From positions 153,442-217,441 of the forward strand of contig NZ_JAFFZS010000010.1 in NCBI RefSeq assembly GCF_016921115.1: a stretch of DNA of 64,000 bases. Reading direction: 5' to 3'. Shown here piece by piece: positions 8,965 through 17,523 of this stretch. The translations under genes and the position numbers were made by a program. The notes under the pieces are model-generated. The model searched no databases, was not told the origin of the DNA, and saw nothing but the letters and a program-made list of their open reading frames with translations. Each line of letters starts with the position of its first letter. Position 1 is the first letter of the stretch. The stretch is from Streptomyces actuosus. GTDB lineage: Bacteria > Actinomycetota > Actinomycetes > Streptomycetales > Streptomycetaceae.

Positions 8965-8974
8965 CCACCGGGAG

Positions 8975-9004
8975 AACCGGTCCGCGGCGGCGGACCGGTT
9001 TTTT
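8975..9004 (+). terminator. rho-independent terminator of tRNA-Val copy 2
   Basis: An 11-bp perfect stem (8975-8985 with 8990-9000) with loop GGCG runs into six T residues (8999-9004). This is the most classical intrinsic terminator in the window. Confidence 0.9.
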
Positions 9005-9062
9005 CATGCCGCCCTCCGCACGTCGCCCCTCATGGCACGGCGTTCCTCAGGGCACGCCGCCC

Positions 9063-9788
9063 TCATGCCGCCGCGGGGAGATCCGGACGCAGCGGCCAGG
9101 CCGGGTCCACCGCCTCCTCCACGCCGCTGCGCGCGAACCACGCCTGCAGCCCCCGCGCCTGCGCCGCGTGCCAGGTCGCCTGAAGGGTGTGCAACTGGGC
9201 GGGGGAGAGCCGCTCCAGCCGGGAGGCGAAGCGGCGACCCACGGCCCGTACCACCTCCAGCGCGGCCTGCGCGTCCGCCGCGGCGTCGTGCGCCTCGTCG
9301 AGCGTGACGCCGTAGTGCGCGCACAGGTCGGTCAGGGTGCGGCGGCCCTTGCGGTAGCGGTCCAGGTGCTTGTCCATCACCCGGGGGTCCAGCACCAGCA
9401 GCGGCACCGACTCGAACCAGCGGCCCAGCGACGACGCGCGGTGCCGGCGCAACTCACGGTCGAGCAGGGTCAGGTCGAACGGCGCGTTCATCACCACCAG
9501 CGGGCGGCGCGCCACGGCCTGTTCGGCCAGCTGCTCGGCTATCTCGTACATCACCGGCGCCGGCCAGCGGCCGTTGCGCTGCAGGTGATCCTCCGTCAGC
9601 CCGTGCACCGCCGTCGCCGCCTCGGGCACCGGCACCCCCGGATTCACCAGCCAGCGGCTCACCCGCGGCCGGTAGCCCGGACCGTCCTGGACGACGAGGG
9701 CGGCCGACACGATCCGGTCGGTCTCGACGTCCACACCCGTGGTCTCCGTGTCGAAAGCGGCCAGAGGCCCCTCGAACCAGCACGTCAT
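9063..9788 (-). CDS. DnaQ-like DEDDh 3'-5' exonuclease
   Basis: Product of 241 residues with the three exonuclease motifs of the DnaQ/RNase T superfamily. Exo I is FDTETTG (D13, E15), Exo II is NAPFD (N101, D105) and Exo III is HDAAAD (H167, D172), giving a complete DEDDh active site. It may be a PolIII epsilon-like proofreading or a stand-alone exonuclease; no BRCT or UvrC-type extra domain is present. ATG at 9788. It is divergent, across 169 bp, from a nuclease-like DUF4365 gene. Confidence 0.92.
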   Translation of the reverse strand: MTCWFEGPLAAFDTETTGVDVETDRIVSAALVVQDGPGYRPRVSRWLVNPGVPVPEAATAVHGLTEDHLQRNGRWPAPVMYEIAEQLAEQAVARRPLVVMNAPFDLTLLDRELRRHRASSLGRWFESVPLLVLDPRVMDKHLDRYRKGRRTLTDLCAHYGVTLDEAHDAAADAQAALEVVRAVGRRFASRLERLSPAQLHTLQATWHAAQARGLQAWFARSGVEEAVDPAWPLRPDLPAAA

Positions 9789-9957
9789 CTTCGTACAACC
9801 CCTCGTTCACCTTCGGCAGTCGACGTACCGTCCCCTGCCCCGTTCGGTGATACCCGGGCTGTTTGCGCCGTACGCCGGAAGGACACAACAGGAGTACGGG
9901 TCTTTGCAGTTCAGCGGCCCGAAGTTGGGAAAGTCCTGGCGTGGAAGGCTGTTGGAC

Positions 9958-10524
9958 ATGGCGATAGCGCAGCCCGAGCGGGGCGGGCTGCTGCCCGACC
10001 GCACGGGCCCCCATCGCGGCACGCTCGCCACCACCGCCTGCATGGAGACACTGCAGGTCGGCTATCTGCACGCCGTCGCGGCGGCCGCGGGCTGCTCGCT
10101 GTCCCAGCCGTTCCCCGACAACGGCATCGACTGGCACGTCAGCCACAGCGCCCCCGGCCACACCGTCGACGACGAGGTCACCATCAAGGTGCAGCTGAAG
10201 GCCACCTACCAGGTCGCGCCCAACCCTCCGGGCCGGTCCTTCTCCTTCACCCTCGACAACGACCATCTGCGCAAGCTCGCCCGCACGCCGGTCTCCGTGC
10301 ACAAGATCCTCGTGGTCATGCTGGTGCCCCGGTCCCAGGACGACTGGCTGCGCGCCAGCCACGACCGCCTCGACCTGCGGCACTGCTGCTACTGGGTCAA
10401 CCTCGCCGGGCAGCCGGTCACCGGCCGGTACCGCACCACCGTGCGGATCCCGACCTCACGCATCTTCGACGACCGCGCGCTGTGCGAGATCATGACGCGG
10501 GTCGGGACGGGAGGCAGGCCATGA
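9958..10524 (+). CDS. DUF4365 protein, PD-(D/E)XK nuclease-like
   Basis: Product of 188 residues. A helix with E30 (CMETLQVGYLHAVAAAAG) is followed by PDNGIDWHV (D58) and IKVQLKAT (Q79, K81). This E...D...QxK pattern is that of PD-(D/E)XK-type nucleases, a superfamily to which DUF4365 proteins have been linked. Substrate and partner are unknown. The ATG at 9958 is used; the frame is open further upstream but without coding character, and the ribosome binding site (GGAAGG) is about 10 bases away. It overlaps the next gene by 4 bases (ATGA), so the two are probably co-translated. It diverges from a DnaQ-like exonuclease. Confidence 0.82.
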   Translation: MAIAQPERGGLLPDRTGPHRGTLATTACMETLQVGYLHAVAAAAGCSLSQPFPDNGIDWHVSHSAPGHTVDDEVTIKVQLKATYQVAPNPPGRSFSFTLDNDHLRKLARTPVSVHKILVVMLVPRSQDDWLRASHDRLDLRHCCYWVNLAGQPVTGRYRTTVRIPTSRIFDDRALCEIMTRVGTGGRP

Positions 10525-11765
10525 CCCACCGCCCCCTCCACGAGCCCCCGCAGCCGGCCGGGCGGGCCGGCGGGCACCCCGCCGACAGCGCCCCGGCCAC
10601 CGGACGGCGACCGCTCCCGGAGCCCGGCGACGTGGACCCGGCCGTCCTCGGTGCCCTGCTGCTGCGGCACGGCTGGCGGCGGCGCGGCGGTGCCCCGGGA
10701 CGCTACGGCCGGTGGACCCCGCCCGGCCCCGACACCGGCACCAGCCTGCTGGTGCCCGAGAGCAGCGCCTTCCCCGACAGCGAGGACCTGCTCGCCGAGG
10801 CCCTCGACGCCCTCGCCCGCAGCTCCGCGCCCGGTGCCCGCGAGGTGCTGCTCTCGCTCGCGGTGCCCAGCGACGAGATCCGCTGGTGGCGGGACGTACC
10901 CGGCGGGCAGGCGGGCGTCACGGCGTGGACCGTGGAGGAGCAGTTGCGGACCGCCGCCCGCCGGATGCTCCTCGCGGGCGCCCTCGCCACCCGCGCCCGC
11001 GCCGGCTACCACGGCGCCCGGCACCGCAGGGCCGCCGCCGCGCTGCTGGAGACCGTGCTGGTGGGCGCCGCGGACGGCGGCGCCCACCTGGCCGCATTCC
11101 TGCCCGTCGGCACGGCCCGCCCGCTCGCCGTCCGCCTCCACCAGGCCCTGTACGCCGCCCGCGAGGCCGTGGACTACCGGCGGGCCACCGGTGGCATGGA
11201 CGCCTTCGACGCCGCCGTCGAGGCCGGGGTCAGCCGAGAGCTCACCGAGGCCCTGATCGCCCTGGTGCGCGGCACCGAGGGCGCCCGGGTCGGCGTCGCC
11301 TGGGCGCCGGCCGCCGGTGTCCCCGAGGACGGTGCGGCGAGCACCGAGCCCGTCGAGTTCTCGCCCGGTGACCTGCCCGTGCTGCGCGAGGCCGGCGCCC
11401 GCTACCTGTGTGCCGAGCCGTCCGTGCCGGTGCGGATCACCGGCACCGTGGTGCGGATGCGCCGCTCCCAGCCGCGCGGCGAGGGCTCGGTGCGGCTGCA
11501 CGTCCTCGCGGGGGCCGACGTCCCGCACGTCCGGCTGACCCTCGGTGAGGAGGACTACCGTGTCGCCGGCCATGCCCACCTGGTCGGACTGCCGGTGCGG
11601 GTGCACGGGCGGCTGGAGAGCCGGGGCGGCTTCCGCCGCCTCAGCGGGGCCGGCGATGTCGTCCCCGTGCAGGTCGAGGAAGCGGAGCGGGACCGGCTGC
11701 TGAAGGAGCTCCAGGAGAACCTGGACTTCTTCGAGGAGGCCTGCGGAGGGGACGGCGCGGCCTGA
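10521..11765 (+). CDS. unrecognised 414-residue protein, coupled to DUF4365 gene
   Basis: I do not recognise the family. Residues 1-40 are Pro/Ala-rich and probably disordered. About 40-290 look alpha-helical, with WTVEEQLRTAARRMLLAGA and several Ala/Arg-rich helices. About 295-385 look beta-rich (VPVRITGTVVRMRRS, then GSVRLHVLAG and VRLTLG), possibly an OB-like barrel. An acidic helix (LLKELQENLDFFEEA) ends the chain. The ATG at 10521 overlaps the preceding stop as ATGA, behind GGGAGG. Its link to a nuclease-like gene suggests a nucleic-acid-related role, which is inference. Confidence 0.75.
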   Translation: MTHRPLHEPPQPAGRAGGHPADSAPATGRRPLPEPGDVDPAVLGALLLRHGWRRRGGAPGRYGRWTPPGPDTGTSLLVPESSAFPDSEDLLAEALDALARSSAPGAREVLLSLAVPSDEIRWWRDVPGGQAGVTAWTVEEQLRTAARRMLLAGALATRARAGYHGARHRRAAAALLETVLVGAADGGAHLAAFLPVGTARPLAVRLHQALYAAREAVDYRRATGGMDAFDAAVEAGVSRELTEALIALVRGTEGARVGVAWAPAAGVPEDGAASTEPVEFSPGDLPVLREAGARYLCAEPSVPVRITGTVVRMRRSQPRGEGSVRLHVLAGADVPHVRLTLGEEDYRVAGHAHLVGLPVRVHGRLESRGGFRRLSGAGDVVPVQVEEAERDRLLKELQENLDFFEEACGGDGAA

Positions 11766-11804
11766 CCGCCGCTACTCGTTTAGCGGAGGGCGGCCCCGGG
11801 TCGG

Positions 11805-11810
11805 TACGAT
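11805..11810 (+). promoter_or_regulatory. probable -10 of thrS
   Basis: TACGAT lies about 60 bases before the thrS start. No good -35 hexamer is seen at the right distance. The short leader leaves no room for a T-box. Confidence 0.4.
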
Positions 11811-11870
11811 CGCTTTTCATGCGTGCGCTCCGGTATGGCGCCGCACTTCGCCTTCAGTCAGGAGAGACCG

Positions 11871-13847
11871 GTGTCAGACGTCCGTGTGATCATCCAACGC
11901 GATTCCGAGCGGGAAGAGCGCGTGGTGACGACGGGCACTACGGCCGCCGACGTCTTCGCCGGCGCACGCTCGGTCGTCGCCGCACGTGTGGGCGGTGAGC
12001 TGAAGGACCTCACGTACCAGCTGTCCGACGGCGACGAGGTCGAGGCCGTCGAGATCTCCTCCGAGGACGGCCTGAACATCCTGCGGCACTCCACCGCGCA
12101 CGTGCTGGCCCAGGCCGTGCAGGAGATCTTCCCCGAGGCCAAGCTGGGCATCGGCCCGCCGGTCAAGGACGGCTTCTACTACGACTTCGACGTCGAGAAG
12201 CCGTTCACGCCCGAGGACCTCAAGGCCGTCGAGAAGAAGATGCAGGAGATCCAGAAGCGCGGCCAGCGCTTCGCGCGCCGCGTCGTCACCGACGAGCAGG
12301 CCCGCGCGGAGCTCGCGGACGAGCCGTACAAGCTGGAGCTGATCGGCCTCAAGGGCGCCGCGTCCTCCGACGACGGCGCGGACGTCGAGGTCGGCTCCGG
12401 CGAGCTGACGATCTACGACAACCTGGACGCCAAGACGGGCGAGCTGTGCTGGAAGGACCTCTGCCGCGGTCCCCACCTGCCCACCACCCGGCTGATCCCG
12501 GCGTTCAAGCTGATGCGCAACGCCGCCGCCTACTGGCGCGGCAGCGAGAAGAACCCGATGCTCCAGCGCATCTACGGCACGGCCTGGCCGTCCAAGGACG
12601 AGCTGAAGCAGTACCTGGACTTCCTCGCCGAGGCCGAGAAGCGCGACCACCGCAAGCTCGGCAGCGAGCTCGACCTCTTCTCCGTCCCGGAGCAGATCGG
12701 CTCCGGCCTCGCCGTCTTCCATCCCAAGGGCGGCATCGTCCGCCGGGTCATGGAGGACTACTCGCGGCGCCGCCACGAGGAGGAGGGCTACGAGTTCGTC
12801 TACACCCCGCACGCGACGAAGGGGAAGCTCTTCGAGACCTCGGGCCACCTGGACTGGTACGCCGACGGCATGTACCCGCCCATGCAGCTCGACGAGGGCG
12901 TGGACTACTACCTCAAGCCCATGAACTGCCCGATGCACAACCTGATCTTCGACGCGCGCGGTCGCTCCTACCGTGAACTGCCGCTGCGCCTGTTCGAGTT
13001 CGGGACCGTGTACCGGTACGAGAAGTCGGGCGTCGTGCACGGCCTGACCCGCGCCCGCGGTTTCACCCAGGACGACGCGCACATCTACTGCACCCGCGAG
13101 CAGATGTCGGAGGAGCTCGACAAGACGCTCACCTTCGTCCTGGGCCTGCTGCGGGACTACGGTCTGACCGACTTCTACCTGGAGCTGTCCACCAAGGACC
13201 CGGAGAAGTTCGTCGGCTCCGACGAGGCCTGGGAGGAGGCCACCGAGACCCTCCGCCAGGTCGCCGAGAAGCAGGGGCTCCCGCTGGTGCCCGACCCGGG
13301 CGGCGCCGCCTTCTACGGCCCGAAGATCTCCGTCCAGGCCAAGGACGCCATCGGCCGCACCTGGCAGATGTCGACCATCCAGCTCGACTTCAACCTGCCG
13401 GAGCGCTTCGACCTGGAGTACACGGCCGCGGACGGCTCCAAGCAGCGCCCGGTCATGATCCACCGCGCGCTCTTCGGGTCCATCGAGCGGTTCTTCGCAG
13501 TGCTCCTGGAGCACTACGCGGGCGCCTTCCCGGCCTGGCTCGCCCCGGTACAGGCGATCGGCATCCCGATCGGCGACGCGCACGTGGAGTACCTGCAGCA
13601 GTTCGCCGCGGAGGCCAGGCGCAAGGGGCTGCGGGTCGAGGTGGACTCCTCGTCCGACCGCATGCAGAAGAAGATCAGGACCGCGCAGAAGCAGAAGGTC
13701 CCCTTCATGATCATCGTCGGTGACGACGACATGAACGCGGGCACGGTCTCGTTCCGCTACCGCGACGGCTCGCAGGAGAACGGCATCCCCCGCGACGAGG
13801 CGCTGGCGAAGCTCGTCGACGTGGTGGAGCGCCGCGTCCAGGTGTAG
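11871..13847 (+). CDS. thrS: threonyl-tRNA synthetase
   Basis: Charges tRNA-Thr. The 658-residue product has the usual order. An N-terminal TGS-like domain comes first (about 1-65), then the editing domain with HSTAHVLAQ. The class II catalytic core has MNCPMHN and [11 protein letters not shown], and a C-terminal anticodon-binding domain follows. GTG at 11871 is preferred over the ATG at 11823 because AGGAGA at 11860-11865 is well placed and family members start with SDVRVII. It is monocistronic, and a broken IS30 element lies just downstream. Confidence 0.97.
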   Translation: MSDVRVIIQRDSEREERVVTTGTTAADVFAGARSVVAARVGGELKDLTYQLSDGDEVEAVEISSEDGLNILRHSTAHVLAQAVQEIFPEAKLGIGPPVKDGFYYDFDVEKPFTPEDLKAVEKKMQEIQKRGQRFARRVVTDEQARAELADEPYKLELIGLKGAASSDDGADVEVGSGELTIYDNLDAKTGELCWKDLCRGPHLPTTRLIPAFKLMRNAAAYWRGSEKNPMLQRIYGTAWPSKDELKQYLDFLAEAEKRDHRKLGSELDLFSVPEQIGSGLAVFHPKGGIVRRVMEDYSRRRHEEEGYEFVYTPHATKGKLFETSGHLDWYADGMYPPMQLDEGVDYYLKPMNCPMHNLIFDARGRSYRELPLRLFEFGTVYRYEKSGVVHGLTRARGFTQDDAHIYCTREQMSEELDKTLTFVLGLLRDYGLTDFYLELSTKDPEKFVGSDEAWEEATETLRQVAEKQGLPLVPDPGGAAFYGPKISVQAKDAIGRTWQMSTIQLDFNLPERFDLEYTAADGSKQRPVMIHRALFGSIERFFAVLLEHYAGAFPAWLAPVQAIGIPIGDAHVEYLQQFAAEARRKGLRVEVDSSSDRMQKKIRTAQKQKVPFMIIVGDDDMNAGTVSFRYRDGSQENGIPRDEALAKLVDVVERRVQV

Positions 13848-13922
13848 TGACGTACCGCCCGACCCGTCGGGGCGCCGGCCCCCGCGTGTGCGGGAAAGGC
13901 CCTCGGGAGGAGGCGGATTCCA

Positions 13923-14910
13923 GGGGTCGTCGCAACACGCGGTGAGTTGATCAAGCCGCGAGCAGTGTGGACAGACGCTCGGCTGGGGTTTCCCAGCCGA
14001 GCGTTTTGCGCGGGCGGCTGTTGAGTTCGGCGGCGACGGCGTCCAGGTCGGCCGTTGGTGTTTGCTTCGTGTCGCACGGTCGCCTTCCCAGTGGCCGGGG
14101 ACAGCGCGGTCGGCCGCTTCGGCGGGTCGTTCGCTGATCATCACCATGGGGTGCGAGAAGCGCGGCTGACGCTTGGCGGCGTGGCGGTGCGGACGGCGCA
14201 TGGCCCGTCCGGTGCGCAGAGCGCGGGTCGGTTCACGACGGAGTTCACCGCTGCCCTGGACGTAGAGAGCCTGGTAGACGGTCTCGTGGGTCACGTGCAT
14301 CTCCGGCCGGTCGGCAAAGCGTCTGCGCGGAGCGTGGCAGATCTGCTCCGGGCTCCGGTGCAGGGCCAGGTGGTCCTGGATGAGGTCCCGCAGCTCAGGG
14401 TTCCGGCCGATCTTGCCGGGCTTGGGCCGGGGCCGGGGCCGGCGGGCCAGGGCACGGGCCTGGGCAGCGTGCGGCCGGTACTGGCCGTTCACGGGGTGCC
14501 GGTTGCGGCGTATCTCCCGGCTGACCGTTGAGGGGCTGCGGCCCAGCTCGGCCGCGACGGCCCGGATGGTGGCCTTCTCACGCAGCCGGTCGGCGATGTG
14601 AACGCGGTCCGCCTCACCCAGGTAGCGCGAGGGCGCGGGCGGGCCCGTCCCAACGGGCGGCGGCACCACCGCGTTGATCGGTGGTGCCGCCTTGTTCCTG
14701 CCCGAGGCGCCGCGTCCGTTCCGCCATCGCTTGCCCGTGCGGACGTCGATGCCGATGACTGCGGCAGCCTCGGAGTAACCCATTCCTTGATCCACAAGCC
14801 GGAAGTATGCCTCCCGCTCCTGGACCAGCTTCCTGGGTCCCTGCGGCCTCCGGTTCTCCCGGATCTTGAAGTCCATCGCCACCCCTGAACTGGGGTGTTG
14901 CAACGACCAC
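13923..14910. mobile_element. IS30-family insertion sequence, internally deleted
   Basis: The ends are imperfect inverted repeats, GGGTCGTCGCAACAC at 13924 and GTGGTCGTTGCAACAC read inward from 14910. CAG stands immediately outside both ends (13921-13923 and 14911-14913), which may be a 3-bp target duplication. About 1 kb remains, whereas an intact element with a transposase of about 390 codons would be nearer 1.2 kb. It sits between thrS and the HIT gene without disrupting either. Confidence 0.82.
13951..14876 (-). pseudogene. IS30 transposase, internal deletion and frameshift
   Basis: The N-terminal part from the ATG at 14876 has the helix-turn-helix regions (GMGYSEAAAVIGIDVRTGKR; LGRSPSTVSREIRRN) and runs to GHWEGD, which carries the first catalytic Asp. 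At about 14070-14080 the sequence jumps to the C-terminal end in another frame (AAELNSRPRKTLGWETPAER, stop at 13951-13953). The middle, with the second Asp and the Glu of the DDE triad, is missing. Intact relatives have about 390 codons, so roughly 240 bases are lost. It cannot make an active transposase. Confidence 0.88.
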
Positions 14911-14962
14911 CAGAACCTAAGGGATCCCGGGGGCCTTTCCCGTCGCCCCGCATCGACGCCAT

Positions 14963-15523
14963 ATGCTGCACGTCATGACGAATGAGCCGGAACAGCAGTG
15001 GGGAGTGGGAACGCCGGACGCGTTCCAGCGCTTGTGGACGCCGCACCGGATGGCCTACATCCAGGGCGAGGGCAAGCCGACCGGACCGGGCGCCGACGAG
15101 GGCTGCCCCTTCTGCTCGATCCCGGCCAAGTCCGACGAGGACGGGTTGATCGTCCGGCGCGGTGAGCACGTGTACGCGGTGCTCAACCTCTACCCCTACA
15201 ACGGCGGCCACCTCATGTCGGTGCCCTACCGCCACGTCGCCGACTACACCGACCTCACGCACGAGGAGACCGCCGAGCTGGCCGACATGACCAAGCAGGC
15301 CATGACCGCCCTGCGCGCGGCCTCCGGCGCCCACGGCTTCAACATCGGCATGAACCAGGGCAGCGTGGCGGGCGCCGGAATCGCCGCCCACCTGCATCAG
15401 CACGTCGTACCCCGCTGGGGCGGGGACACCAACTTCCTGCCGGTGATCGGTCACACGAGGGTGCTGCCGCAACTGCTGGCGGACACCCGCAAGATGCTCG
15501 CCGAGGCGTGGCCGGGGGCCTGA
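14963..15523 (+). CDS. HIT-family Ap4A phosphorylase-like hydrolase
   Basis: Product of 186 residues (182 from the alternative ATG at 14975). The histidine triad HLHQHVV (H143, H145, H147) and the N-terminal WTPHRMAYI resemble mycobacterial Rv2613c, a diadenosine tetraphosphate phosphorylase. CPFC (48-51) may bind zinc. The expected role is phosphorolysis or hydrolysis of dinucleoside polyphosphates. No ribosome binding site precedes either start; TATGCT at 14962 could be a -10 for a leaderless message beginning at 14975. In several actinobacteria this gene stands just upstream of pgsA; here two minus-strand genes lie between. Confidence 0.92.
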   Translation: MLHVMTNEPEQQWGVGTPDAFQRLWTPHRMAYIQGEGKPTGPGADEGCPFCSIPAKSDEDGLIVRRGEHVYAVLNLYPYNGGHLMSVPYRHVADYTDLTHEETAELADMTKQAMTALRAASGAHGFNIGMNQGSVAGAGIAAHLHQHVVPRWGGDTNFLPVIGHTRVLPQLLADTRKMLAEAWPGA

Positions 15524-15677
15524 TCCCGCAGCCGGGCCCGGTCCGGACCGTGCGGCGCCGGGGGAGCGATCACGGGCCCGACGGGGCCGACCTGGGCCCG
15601 TCCCACGGGGGAGGGCCGCCCGGACCCGGCCCGGCGGGCCGGCCGCCGGTGCCCGACCCCTGCGGACCGGCGGCGGC

Positions 15678-17333
15678 CTACGCGTCGTACACGTCGGCCT
15701 TGCGCGGCGACGGGTCCTGCACGGCCGTGCTGAGGGCCGACGACCGCGCCCCGAACTTCTCCGTGTCGACGCCGTTCTCCTTCAGCACCTTGATCGCCGC
15801 GGCGTGGACGACCCGCAGCACCGGCGTGGCCGCCCGCAGCGCGTCGTCCGCCATGAACCGGTGGCGCCAGGGCTGATCGGCCCAGGAGTGCCGCAGGCCG
15901 AAGGGCTCCGGCAGCGCGATGGTGCCGCCCAGCCAGTTCAGCAGCGGCGGATACCAGGTCAGCGGTGCCCTTACGGCGAGCCGCACCACCTCGTCGGTGG
16001 TGACCAGCGGCAGCTTCACCGTGCGGGTCTCCCAGGGCTTGAACGACTTGGTCACCTCCTTGCTGGGCGCCTCGGGCTTGCTGGTGAACAGGGAGTTCAC
16101 CGGCCCCAGGGCATGACCGGTGACCTCGATGCGCAGCGTCTCGTGAAGCACCGTCACGGTGATCAGCATGGTGATGATCAGCTGGCCGTCCCACAGCGTC
16201 CACTGCACGCCGAGGTAGTGCCGGTCGCCCGCCCCGAACTGCTGCTTGTTGCAGATCTCCTGAACGGCGTGCGGCTTGACCTGGTAGGCCTCGACGTCCG
16301 TGCCCTCCGGCCGGGAGACCGCCGCCGCGTTCTCCCCGATCGGCGAGACGATCCAGTGCCGTATGGACGGGGTGGGGAATCCGCCGGTGTTCAGCGGCCC
16401 GCGCTCCAGCATGCGCAGCTGGTCGTGGATGGCGCGGACGACGTCCCAGCTGCGGAAGGGATGGATCTCCCGCGCGGCGTCGGCCGGCACCAGGTCCTCG
16501 GCGAGCTGCCAGACCCCCCAGCGGGTGCCCATGCCGAGGATGCCCTTCGGGCCGGCGTAGAAGACGGAGTTCGACTGCTGCTCGGCACTGAGCCTGGCCA
16601 GGGACTGGCGCAGTTCCTCGGCCGCCGTCTCGCGCGGGCCGGTCGGCACCGCCTCGGGCACCTTCGCGCCGACGCTGCTGCCCGACAGCAGGCTGTCCCA
16701 GCGCTCCCGGAGGTCCCGGGCGGTGTGCTCGCAGATCCTCCGCGCCCAGTACCAGCCGACGACCGGCATGACCACGCACGCGCGTGCGTACCACGCCCAG
16801 AATCCGGCGAAGGGCATCTTGACGAAGAAGACCGCGGCGAGGACGGCGACGCCGGCCAGCAGGGTGGTGCCGACGGCCGAGGCCCGCCGGTCCTCCCGCT
16901 TGGCGACGGCGCTGCGGATCTGGAAGACCAGCAGCCAGACCAGGAGCCCGGGCAGGAAGAGCAGCCCGCACACCACCATGATCGCGCTGAGCCGGTTGTC
17001 ACGGTCCCGCCTGATGTTGTTGGCGGCCAGGCAGTGCTCGACGACCGCCTGCGGCTCGGTGCCGAAGGACTGGATGAGCGGCTTGCGGCCACCGCCCAGC
17101 ATGCGGTCCACCACCGCGCGGGAGAACGCCTCGCCGAGGTTGGGCCGGAAGACCGTGGCCCACGAGCGGCCCGTCTTCACCGTCGTCTGGTGCCACTCGT
17201 TGTCGGCCTTCTTGATCTCCTCCATCGGGCTGTCCCGGTAGGCCGCCGAGGCCAGTGCGAAGGTCGCCGTCTGGCCCTCGTCGCCGGTGCGTGGCACCTG
17301 TGGTCCGAAGACGTCCGCGTAACCGCTCTCCAC
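15678..17333 (-). CDS. unrecognised membrane protein with large soluble C-domain
   Basis: Product of about 551 residues, family not recognised. After about 110 soluble residues there are hydrophobic segments near 120-140 (LSAIMVVCGLLFLPGLLVWL), 160-180 and 180-205, then a large domain of about 340 residues. That domain holds one more hydrophobic stretch (QLIITMLITVTVLHETL). The GTG at 17333 is chosen because GGTGGGA lies 7 bases upstream; a GTG at 17339 is in frame. It lies downstream of the EF-G paralogue on the same strand, separated by two hairpins. Confidence 0.75.
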   Translation of the reverse strand: MESGYADVFGPQVPRTGDEGQTATFALASAAYRDSPMEEIKKADNEWHQTTVKTGRSWATVFRPNLGEAFSRAVVDRMLGGGRKPLIQSFGTEPQAVVEHCLAANNIRRDRDNRLSAIMVVCGLLFLPGLLVWLLVFQIRSAVAKREDRRASAVGTTLLAGVAVLAAVFFVKMPFAGFWAWYARACVVMPVVGWYWARRICEHTARDLRERWDSLLSGSSVGAKVPEAVPTGPRETAAEELRQSLARLSAEQQSNSVFYAGPKGILGMGTRWGVWQLAEDLVPADAAREIHPFRSWDVVRAIHDQLRMLERGPLNTGGFPTPSIRHWIVSPIGENAAAVSRPEGTDVEAYQVKPHAVQEICNKQQFGAGDRHYLGVQWTLWDGQLIITMLITVTVLHETLRIEVTGHALGPVNSLFTSKPEAPSKEVTKSFKPWETRTVKLPLVTTDEVVRLAVRAPLTWYPPLLNWLGGTIALPEPFGLRHSWADQPWRHRFMADDALRAATPVLRVVHAAAIKVLKENGVDTEKFGARSSALSTAVQDPSPRKADVYDA

Positions 17334-17445
17334 GGTCACATCCCACCCCCGATCGCCGCACGGTCGCTTCTGCGGCCTTCCCGACTTCCGTCCTGCGCAC
17401 ACCTGTTGATCAGGTCATCAGCGTATCCGGACAGGGCGGCGGCCG

Positions 17446-17513
17446 GTCGGCGGACGGCCGAAGACGTCCGCCGACGCGGAAACGAACGCCCCGAGCGCGC
17501 CACTTGGGCGCGC
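17446..17513 (-). terminator. two hairpins ending the EF-G paralogue transcript
   Basis: Reading away from the EF-G-like gene, a 7-bp GC stem (17495-17501 with 17507-17513) comes first. An 11-bp perfect stem (17446-17456 with 17465-17475) follows. They separate this gene from the membrane protein gene on the same strand. Confidence 0.65.
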
Positions 17514-17523
17514 CGGGCGTCGA

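Noticed and set aside
11766..11870. T-box riboswitch upstream of thrS
   Set aside because: The leader is only about 60 bases after the probable -10, with no room for the T-box stems and no T-box sequence.
11874..14903. 1009-codon minus-strand frame that could be read as one long protein
   Set aside because: Only its first part (the IS30 transposase N-terminus) is real. The rest is antisense to thrS.
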